Below are positions 1 through 4,231 of a stretch of DNA of 6,936 nt, in pieces. The stretch comes from Thermoleophilia bacterium UBA5186 (GTDB lineage: Bacteria > Actinomycetota > Thermoleophilia > Gaiellales > Gaiellaceae): assembly GCA_002413095.1 (NCBI GenBank), contig DHWI01000099.1, positions 12,910 to 19,845 on the forward strand, given 5' to 3'. Under the pieces are notes generated by a model. The model ran no database searches and had not been told where the DNA came from. It saw only the letters and a list, made by a program, of their open reading frames with translations. Each line of letters begins with the position of its first letter. Positions within the stretch are counted from its first letter, which is position 1. Position numbers and translations under genes: made by a program.

Positions 1-89
1 TCGAGGGTCATCACCTCGCCGATTCCGCCCGGGTCGACGCGGCGGTAACCCGCCACCTTCGTTTGCTGCTCGCGCTGCGTGCCTGCCAC
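1..89 (-). CDS. N-terminal fragment of an unrecognised protein (runs off the left edge)
   Basis: Reading leftwards from a GTG at 89, the frame stays open for 29 codons to the window edge. It begins MAGTQREQQTKVAGYRR and continues VDPGGIGEVMTL. A Shine-Dalgarno-like GAGGGGG lies at 99-93, with the GAGG core about six bases before the GTG. A TATATA box lies just upstream at 112-107. The frame starts 32 bases after the pgl stop on the same strand, so it could be the next gene of the proC-pgl unit or have its own promoter. The visible part is hydrophilic, with no signal peptide or membrane segment. I do not recognise the family from 29 residues. It is called a gene because of the ribosome site, start codon and open frame together; a chance open frame of this length is possible in such GC-rich DNA. 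Confidence 0.5.
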   Translation of the reverse strand, partial: MAGTQREQQTKVAGYRRVDPGGIGEVMTL

Positions 90-92
90 AGA

Positions 93-132
93 CCCCCTCA
101 GCTCGATATATACCGATCTTGTCAGATGGAAA
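93..132 (-). promoter_or_regulatory. Possible promoter and ribosome site for the left-edge gene
   Basis: The short gap after pgl is conspicuously AT-rich. On the minus strand it holds TATATA (112-107), a reasonable -10 box, followed by GAGGGGG (99-93) as a ribosome binding site for the GTG at 89. A weak -35-like TTTCCA lies at 132-127, inside the end of pgl. If the box is used, the leader would be only about 11 bases. This is inferred from base composition and spacing alone. Confidence 0.35.
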
Positions 133-811
133 GCTCTGATGCAGCTTCGGCGTCCAGGATCGCAGTCGTGCGGCCGGATTGCGACCTGACGAGGCTCGCC
201 GGGGTGCCCGGATCGGGCGGTTCGCCGAAGGCGCGCCGCGCTGCGTCGGCCTTGGCCGCTCCCGTGACGAGGAAGACGACGTGCGCGGCGGCCGAGTTCG
301 CCGGAACGGTCAGCGTGACGCGTGGGACGAACGGCTCCAGGCCCGGCTCGGCGGCGACGGCGAGGCGCTCCCGCTCGTCGAGCGTCGGCGCATGCGGGAA
401 GAGCGACGCGGTGTGTCCGTCCGGGCCGATGCCGAGCAGGTTCAGGTCGAGCCGGACGCCCCGGAGCGCTTGGTCGTACCGATCGGCAGCCTCCACGGGG
501 TCGAGCTCGCCCTCAATGCGGTGGACGGCCGCAGGCGGAGCGGCGAGCCGATCCAGCAGCGCCTCCTTCGCCATCCGGTAGTTCGAGCGCTCGTCGTTGG
601 GCGGCACACAGCGGTCGTCGCTCCACCAGACCTCTGCGCGGCTCCAGTCCGGCTCCAGCTCCGCGGCCAGCTCGTACGCGCGCTTCGGTCCGGAGCCGCC
701 CGAGAGAGCGATGTGGCCGCCGGCGCGCGCCGCCGCCGCGAGGAGCTCCGCCGCTCGCCGAGCGGCCGCCTCAGGGTCGTCGACGACGACGAGCTCGATG
801 CTGCGCGTCAT
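122..811 (-). CDS. pgl: 6-phosphogluconolactonase (Pgl/DevB type)
   Basis: A 229-residue cytoplasmic enzyme that hydrolyses 6-phosphoglucono-1,5-lactone to 6-phosphogluconate, the second step of the oxidative pentose phosphate pathway. The sequence carries the family marks in order: a phosphate-binding loop SGGSGPK (37-43), the WWSDDRCVPPNDERSNY block (62-78), and the active-site segment LLGIGPDGHTASLFP (125-139) containing the conserved histidine at 133. A later PRVTLT block (163-168) also fits. The length is normal for DevB-type enzymes. The ATG at 811-809 overlaps the proC stop as ATGA and has only a weak GAG-type ribosome site upstream, so translation is probably coupled to proC. The frame is open much further upstream, but that part is a shadow of proC. 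No zwf, opcA or tkt neighbour is visible in this window. Confidence 0.95.
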   Translation of the reverse strand: MTRSIELVVVDDPEAAARRAAELLAAAARAGGHIALSGGSGPKRAYELAAELEPDWSRAEVWWSDDRCVPPNDERSNYRMAKEALLDRLAAPPAAVHRIEGELDPVEAADRYDQALRGVRLDLNLLGIGPDGHTASLFPHAPTLDERERLAVAAEPGLEPFVPRVTLTVPANSAAAHVVFLVTGAAKADAARRAFGEPPDPGTPASLVRSQSGRTTAILDAEAASELSI

Positions 812-1632
812 TGCTCGCCGGCGGCGAGCTCCTTCGCCCGGCGCATCGCGGCCTGGATCGCGTTCAGGAACGCAGCGCGCACGCCTGCCTGCTCGAGCTC
901 GTGGATCGCGGCAATCGTCGTGCCGCCCGGAGAGGTCACCATCTCGCGCAGTTCGACCGGGTGCATCTTGTCGTCGCGGAGCTGCTTCGCCGTCCCGAGC
1001 ATCGTCTGCACGACGAGCTGTGTGGACGTCTCGCGCGGAAGTCCGAGCAGGATGCCGGCTTCGATCATGGCCTCTGCGAGCAGCGCGAAGTACGCGGGAC
1101 CCGACCCGGACACCGCGGTGACCGCGTCCATCATCGACTCCGGCACGCGTACGACCGCGCCGAGGTGGGAGAGGACTTCCTCCGCGAGTGCGAGATGCTC
1201 CTCCTCGGCATGCGCGCCGGGGGCGAGCCCGGCTATGCCCTCGTGCACGGTCGACGGGGTGTTCGGCATCGCGCGCACCACCGGGACGCCGGTTCCGAGC
1301 TGCCGCTCGATCGTGGCCGTGGGGATCGCGGCTGCGATGGTGAGCACGGTCTGATCCGCGGCGATGAGCCCGCCGATCTCGCCGAGAAGCTCGTCCAGGT
1401 CCTGCGGCTTGACCGAGATCACGACGACAGCCGCGCCCGAGACCGCCTCGGGGTTGGACGTCGTCGCGGCGACGCCGAAGCGCTCGCGGAGCTGTTCGAC
1501 CCGCTCGGGCCGCCTGCTCGTCGCCGCGATCTCCTCCGGCTTCCGCCACCCCGAGCTGAGCAGCCCGGACAGCAACGCTTCGCCGATCCGCCCCGCGCCG
1601 AGGATCGCGATCTTCCGCTCGTCGACCGCCAT
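808..1632 (-). CDS. proC: Pyrroline-5-carboxylate reductase
   Basis: A 274-residue enzyme that reduces 1-pyrroline-5-carboxylate to L-proline with NAD(P)H, the last step of proline synthesis in the cytoplasm. The N-terminal Rossmann fold is marked by ILGAGRIGEAL (10-20), with VISVKP at 71-76 and RAMPNTP at 120-126. The C-terminal dimerisation and catalytic domain shows AVSGSGPAYF (173-182) and the strongly conserved REMVTSPGGTT (229-239). The length matches the family. The ATG at 1632 sits just before the Rossmann fold, about 10 bases after a TACACT box, with no clear Shine-Dalgarno sequence, so the leader is probably very short. The gene overlaps pgl by four bases (ATGA), which suggests one transcript joining proline synthesis and the pentose phosphate pathway. 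A shared link through NADPH is only a guess. Confidence 0.96.
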   Translation of the reverse strand: MAVDERKIAILGAGRIGEALLSGLLSSGWRKPEEIAATSRRPERVEQLRERFGVAATTSNPEAVSGAAVVVISVKPQDLDELLGEIGGLIAADQTVLTIAAAIPTATIERQLGTGVPVVRAMPNTPSTVHEGIAGLAPGAHAEEEHLALAEEVLSHLGAVVRVPESMMDAVTAVSGSGPAYFALLAEAMIEAGILLGLPRETSTQLVVQTMLGTAKQLRDDKMHPVELREMVTSPGGTTIAAIHELEQAGVRAAFLNAIQAAMRRAKELAAGEQ

Positions 1633-1680
1633 GGTGGGTCCGAGTGTAGGCGGAGACCGGTTCGGAGGGCCCGACCGGTC
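1633..1680 (-). promoter_or_regulatory. Probable proC promoter with a repeated GACCGGTY motif
   Basis: On the minus strand, TACACT (1648-1643) fits a TANNNT -10 box and ends 10 bases before the proC ATG, giving a predicted leader of only about four bases. No good -35 is visible. Upstream lie two near-identical palindromic octamers, GACCGGTC at 1673-1680 and GACCGGTT at 1655-1662, spaced 18 bases apart from centre to centre, roughly two helical turns. They flank a GGGCCC core. The spacing and symmetry fit a pair of protein-binding half-sites over the promoter, but no regulator can be named. Confidence 0.4.
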
Positions 1681-1695
1681 AGTTCAGACGGACGC

Positions 1696-1744
1696 GCAGG
1701 CAAGCCTGCACGTCCTGAGGACGGCACCGCAAGCGGTGCCTCAG
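1696..1744 (-). terminator. Three tandem hairpins after the glycosylase stop, possibly a terminator
   Basis: Immediately after the glycosylase stop, the minus-strand transcript would form three consecutive hairpins. First is GGCACCG/CGGTGCC with a CTTG loop (1740-1723), then CGTCC/GGACG with a TCA loop (1723-1711), then GCAGG/CCTGC with a CTTG loop (1709-1696). An outer CTGAG/CTCAG pair (1744-1740 with 1719-1715) can extend the first stem instead of forming the second. No run of T follows, so this is not a classical intrinsic terminator. Many GC-rich bacteria nonetheless seem to use T-poor stem-loops to end transcripts or protect 3' ends. It separates the regulator-glycosylase unit from proC-pgl. 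Confidence 0.5.
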
Positions 1745-2638
1745 CTAGGCGGCGAAGTGCGCAGCGGGCGAACGCCGCGTGCGCGCGCCCGCAGGCAGGG
1801 GCAGGAGCCCACGTGCATAGCCGCTGAGCATGTAGACGCTCGCGAGCCCTGCCCATTCCCCGTACGGCTCGAGCAGCTCCGCCGTCTCCGCAGGCTCGAC
1901 CTTGCGGCCGCGAAGCGTGGAGCACAGCTTCACGAGCCCGAGGTCCGCGACGAGGCCGCGCTCCCAGCGACCGAGCCCTTCGAGGCAGATCACGCCGACC
2001 GACCAGGGGCCGAGACCGCGCTCGCGCTCGAGCCGTGCCGCGGCGACCGCGGTCGGAACACCACAGAGCCGCTGGAGATCGAGGCCGCCGCAGATCCGCA
2101 CGAGGGTCGCGCCGCGGCGCGCGTGCAGCCCGAGCGCGCGCAACTGGGCGGGCGCGACGCCTGCGAGCTCCGCCGAGGTCGGGGCCAGATGGAAGCGCGT
2201 GCCCGGAACCGCCGGGGTCGTGCGGCGGACGATTGCCCGCTCGAGCGCCCGCGCTCGACTCGATTCGATCAGCTGCCCGCAGAGCGCCCGCAGGAGCGCC
2301 TGCGCGACGGTGGCGACACGGATCGGCCGCAACCCCCGCAGGTGGCGGACGGCATTGCCGAGGAACGGGTCGTCCGAGAACTGCCGGACGAACTCAGAGT
2401 GGTCGTCATCGAGCGCCAGGACGCGGCGCAGCTCCGCGATTGCCTCGTCGTCGTCGCCGCGCAGCCGCAGCGACCCGTCCGGGCGCTGGTAGGCGGAGGC
2501 GAGCTGGGCGCCTCCGCCCGTACGGAGCGCGGCCGTGAACACGCCGTCGCGAAAGCTCCGCGTGGCGTCCCCGGCCAGCCGTGCTGAGAGCGCGAGCGAG
2601 TACGGCCCGCGTGGTCGAGCGTCGAGCTCGACCGTCAC
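1745..2638 (-). CDS. AlkA-like DNA-3-methyladenine glycosylase (HhH-GPD family)
   Basis: A 297-residue protein resembling AlkA-type DNA glycosylases, which excise alkylated bases to start base-excision repair. The N-terminal part (about 8-100) looks like the AlkA N-domain, including RGPYSLALSARL. The helical core begins with ALLRALCGQLIESSRARAL (114-132), matching the segment that carries the helix-wedging residue in AlkA. The hairpin-helix-hairpin is around ERGLGPWSVGV (206-216), followed by ADLGLVK (231-237). By analogy with Nth and MutY, D232 is the catalytic aspartate and K237 the basic residue five positions later. The start is a GTG at 2638 that overlaps the stop of the HTH-TPR gene as GTGA. 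No Shine-Dalgarno sequence is well placed, so translation is probably coupled. The exact lesion specificity cannot be read from the sequence. Confidence 0.88.
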   Translation of the reverse strand: MTVELDARPRGPYSLALSARLAGDATRSFRDGVFTAALRTGGGAQLASAYQRPDGSLRLRGDDDEAIAELRRVLALDDDHSEFVRQFSDDPFLGNAVRHLRGLRPIRVATVAQALLRALCGQLIESSRARALERAIVRRTTPAVPGTRFHLAPTSAELAGVAPAQLRALGLHARRGATLVRICGGLDLQRLCGVPTAVAAARLERERGLGPWSVGVICLEGLGRWERGLVADLGLVKLCSTLRGRKVEPAETAELLEPYGEWAGLASVYMLSGYARGLLPLPAGARTRRSPAAHFAA

Positions 2639-3963
2639 TTCGTGGCGGCTGCCTCGGTGAGCGCTCCCGCCCGAGCCGCGAACCGATCGGCCCGCGCATC
2701 CATCGCGGCCGCGTCGTCCTTGCGGTTCGCCTTCGCGAGCAGCTTGGCGAGGCTCCGCGCCGCGAGCTCGGCCACGCGCCAGCGGCCGTTGCCCTCGAGC
2801 AGTCCGATCGCTTCCGCGAACTCGCGCTCCGCGCGCGTCGTGTCTCCCTGCAGCGCGTGACCTTGCGCCATCGCGGCCAGGATCCCACCGCGCTCGCCCG
2901 GATCTTCGTCGCCGAGCAGGTCGAGCGCCTCCTGCGCCCGCTTGACCGTCTCGTCGCCCTTGCCCAGCAGCGCGGCGTGCTTCGCCTGCTCGGCACGGAG
3001 GGATGCGAGGTCGTTGGTGTCGTGGCGCGACGTGAGCAGCCTTTCGGCCAGCTCCAGGTGCTTGCCGGCGTCCGTGGTCTTCCCCTCGGTGTTCATGATG
3101 AAGCCGCAGAGGAGATGCGCTCTCCCGAGCTGGACGGTGTCTTCGGTCGCTTCGAGCAGCGCGATGGCACGGCGGATGTTCTCGAGCGCGCCGGACGGCC
3201 TCCCTTGTAGGACCGCGAGCCGAGCGACGGACCAGTGCAGGCGGACCTGCGTGTACGGGTCATCGAAGCCGTCGGCGCGCTGGATTGCCTCCTGCACGAC
3301 CTCGTGAGCACGCGAGATGTCGCCGGCGTCCACCAGGGCGTAGCTGAGATAGATCCCGAACCTAACGAGACCGATCACGTTTTCGTCGTCCTCCGTTCGC
3401 ACCTGCTCGAGGCACCGCTCGAACATCTCGACGGCCTGACGCGGCTTGCCGATCAGTGCGTACGACTGGCCGAGAGTCGCAAAGACGTCGGGACGGGTCG
3501 TCGGATGAGGGCTCGGCTCCGTCTCCATGGCCTCTTCCAGCAGACGGACTGCCTCGTCGTGTCGGCCCTCTTGCGCGGCGAGCATGCCGAGGGCGATCCG
3601 CGCGCGTGCGGCACTCGCGAAATCGCCGGCCTCGAGCGAACTGCTCAGCAAGTCGCTGAGCGTCCGCCCCGAGCCGCTCGAGTCCTTCGACAGCCGGAGC
3701 TGCAACTCTGCGTCGCCGAGCTCGAGCTCGCGCTGCTGCTCGGCCGCGATCGCCGATCCGGTCTCGAGGTACTCGGTCGAGACCCCCAGCTTCGGCGCCA
3801 GCTTACGCAGCGCCTTCACCGAGGGTTGACGGGTTCCGGCCTCGATTCGCGAGATGTACGCGTACGAGACGCCGGGAGCCGAAAGCTCCCGTTGGGAGAG
3901 ACCGCGATCGAGGCGCAGGCGCCGCAGGCGCTGCCCGATCGTCTCAGCTTGGTTCGAGCTCAT
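2635..3963 (-). CDS. XRE-family HTH regulator with TPR array, candidate RRNPP-like peptide receptor
   Basis: A 442-residue cytoplasmic protein. Residues 9-66 form an XRE/Cro-type helix-turn-helix: IGQRLRRLRLDRGLSQREL, then VSYAYISRIEAGTRQPS (32-48) as the recognition region, then KLGVSTEYL. After a linker (about 70-110) come about eight tetratricopeptide-like helical pairs to the C-terminus, for example ARIALGMLAAQEGRHDEAVRL (121-141) and ILAAMAQGHALQGDTTRAE (361-379), with repeats near 158-190, 200-231, 240-272, 281-311, 320-350 and 398-430. One HTH plus many TPRs at this length matches RRNPP regulators such as NprR, whose TPR domain binds a reimported signalling peptide. A ligand-free role, or TPRs binding a protein, is also possible. 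The ATG at 3963 has a good GAGGAAGG site eight bases upstream. The gene is divergent from a 28-codon secreted-peptide-like frame and coupled to the glycosylase gene. Confidence 0.9.
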   Translation of the reverse strand: MSSNQAETIGQRLRRLRLDRGLSQRELSAPGVSYAYISRIEAGTRQPSVKALRKLAPKLGVSTEYLETGSAIAAEQQRELELGDAELQLRLSKDSSGSGRTLSDLLSSSLEAGDFASAARARIALGMLAAQEGRHDEAVRLLEEAMETEPSPHPTTRPDVFATLGQSYALIGKPRQAVEMFERCLEQVRTEDDENVIGLVRFGIYLSYALVDAGDISRAHEVVQEAIQRADGFDDPYTQVRLHWSVARLAVLQGRPSGALENIRRAIALLEATEDTVQLGRAHLLCGFIMNTEGKTTDAGKHLELAERLLTSRHDTNDLASLRAEQAKHAALLGKGDETVKRAQEALDLLGDEDPGERGGILAAMAQGHALQGDTTRAEREFAEAIGLLEGNGRWRVAELAARSLAKLLAKANRKDDAAAMDARADRFAARAGALTEAAATK

Positions 3964-3992
3964 AGGACTGATCCTTCCTCACGTAGTCCGCC

Positions 3993-4004
3993 GCCGCATG
4001 CGGC
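3993..4004. promoter_or_regulatory. Perfect 12-bp palindrome GCCGCATGCGGC, candidate operator
   Basis: An uninterrupted dyad in the predicted leader of the HTH-TPR gene, between its putative promoter and its ribosome site. XRE-type dimers commonly bind such symmetric sites, so it could mediate autoregulation. It could equally form a small hairpin in the leader RNA. GC-rich 12-mers of this kind can occur by chance. Confidence 0.35.
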
Positions 4005-4046
4005 ACGTCTTTGACAACAGTAATGATCCGGCTGGTAAATGCAATA

Positions 4047-4060
4047 GGCCCGTTTGGGCC
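4047..4060. promoter_or_regulatory. Inverted repeat GGCCC-GTTT-GGGCC, candidate operator
   Basis: Perfect 5-bp arms separated by GTTT, lying about where transcription of the small peptide gene would begin and just upstream of the predicted minus-strand -35 box. Binding here would affect both divergent promoters. The natural candidate binder is the adjacent HTH-TPR protein, which is inference. It differs in sequence from the 3993-4004 palindrome, so the two may serve different factors. Confidence 0.35.
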
Positions 4061-4070
4061 ATGTCATCCG

Positions 4071-4080
4071 AAGGGAGGTG
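4071..4080 (+). promoter_or_regulatory. Strong ribosome binding site that sets the TTG start of the small peptide gene
   Basis: AAGGGAGGTG is nearly the full complement of the 16S rRNA 3' end and is the strongest plus-strand ribosome site I found. Its GGAGG core ends seven bases before the TTG at 4086. No long gene begins here, which is a main reason to believe the short frame that follows. A GTG at 4078 lies inside the site itself and in another frame. Confidence 0.7.
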
Positions 4081-4085
4081 TCATT

Positions 4086-4172
4086 TTGTCTCGTCGCTTG
4101 CAAATTACGCTCGTGACCGTTGCGGCTGTCGTCGTGGCTGCGCTGAACGCCGGCGCACCGTGGGGCCCGTAG
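4086..4172 (+). CDS. Small secreted-peptide-like gene (28 codons), candidate signalling pro-peptide
   Basis: A 28-residue frame starting with TTG and ending with TAG. It begins MSRRLQITLVTVAAVVV and ends AALNAGAPWGP: a basic N-terminus (R3, R4), a hydrophobic core (7-20) and a short tail, like a minimal Sec signal peptide with a tiny exported product. Plausible cleavage after A19 (V-A-A) would release nine residues, LNAGAPWGP. The A-G-A at 22-24 also fits the small-residue rule, but proline follows it, which is unfavourable. Supporting evidence is the near-perfect Shine-Dalgarno sequence at good spacing, the TTGACA box upstream and a strong stem-loop 12 bases after the stop, so the whole reads as a monocistronic small gene. 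It is divergent from an HTH-TPR regulator, the arrangement of RRNPP receptor-peptide pairs. Alternatives are a small membrane protein, a leader peptide or a chance frame. Confidence 0.6.
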   Translation: MSRRLQITLVTVAAVVVAALNAGAPWGP

Positions 4173-4184
4173 CCTAGTTCTGCG

Positions 4185-4219
4185 GCGGGGGCGCGCGCGG
4201 CTTGAACCGGCGCCCCCGC
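4185..4219 (+). terminator. 10-bp GC stem-loop after the small peptide gene
   Basis: GCGGGGGCGC (4185-4194) pairs perfectly with GCGCCCCCGC (4210-4219) across a 15-base loop. It begins 12 bases after the peptide stop and ends one base before the leaderless-type start region of the next gene. No T-run follows. It probably ends or stabilises the short peptide transcript and insulates the membrane-protein gene. Confidence 0.55.
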
Positions 4220-4231
4220 TACCCTCCTGCC
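4220..4231 (+). promoter_or_regulatory. Putative leaderless -10 element (TACCCT-N6-GTG)
   Basis: TACCCT at 4220-4225 is a TANNNT box followed by exactly six bases and then the GTG at 4232, the spacing expected if transcription starts at the start codon. There is no Shine-Dalgarno sequence. The same element with the same spacing precedes the gene at 5650. No well-placed -35 is seen; TTGAAC at 4202-4207 is only 12 bases away. Confidence 0.5.

Larger units (their letters stand above)
3964..4085. promoter_or_regulatory. Divergent promoter region between the HTH-TPR gene and the small peptide gene
   Basis: This 122-base gap is clearly less GC-rich than its surroundings. On the plus strand, TTGACA at 4011-4016 is a perfect -35 consensus; the best -10 is weak, GTAAAT at 4035-4040 with an 18-base spacer. 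On the minus strand, TACTGT at 4022-4017 is a TANNNT -10 with TTGCAT (4044-4039) at a 16-base spacer as its -35. The minus -10 abuts the plus -35, and the minus -35 overlaps the plus -10, so the two promoters would lie face to face and compete. The regulator's ribosome site GAGGAAGG is at 3980-3973. Two perfect palindromes (3993-4004 and 4047-4060) lie near the two predicted transcription starts. Promoter assignments are by eye. Confidence 0.5.

Noticed and set aside
813..829. Inverted repeat GCTCGCC-GGC-GGCGAGC just before the pgl start
   Set aside because: It lies within the proC coding sequence (the KELAAGEQ end) and is made of common GC-rich codons, so it is probably incidental. It could affect pgl translation, but nothing else supports that.
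812..1549. Extension of the pgl frame far upstream
   Set aside because: The upstream part is antisense-like, arginine-rich and fully overlapped by proC; the pgl domain starts at the ATG at 811.
179..2587. Several long plus-strand open frames opposite pgl, proC and the glycosylase
   Set aside because: They are arginine/proline-rich shadows typical of very GC-rich DNA, have no recognisable domains, and the minus-strand frames encode clear conserved families.
3854..4177. Open frame on the plus strand overlapping the HTH-TPR start, including an ATG at 4061 that would give a 38-residue Cys/Arg-rich peptide
   Set aside because: Most of it is antisense to the regulator, its composition is arginine-rich as in GC shadow frames, and the ATG at 4061 lies before the ribosome site rather than after it. 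The TTG frame at 4086 fits the ribosome site and gives a plausible exported peptide.
4202..4225. TTGAAC and TACCCT as a -35/-10 pair
   Set aside because: The spacer is only 12 bases, too short for a housekeeping sigma factor.
4202..4231. TTG at 4202 as the start of the membrane protein
   Set aside because: The added residues (NRRPRYPPA) are coded inside the stem-loop, there is no ribosome site before it, and GTG 4232 fits the TACCCT-N6 pattern and begins at the first hydrophobic segment.
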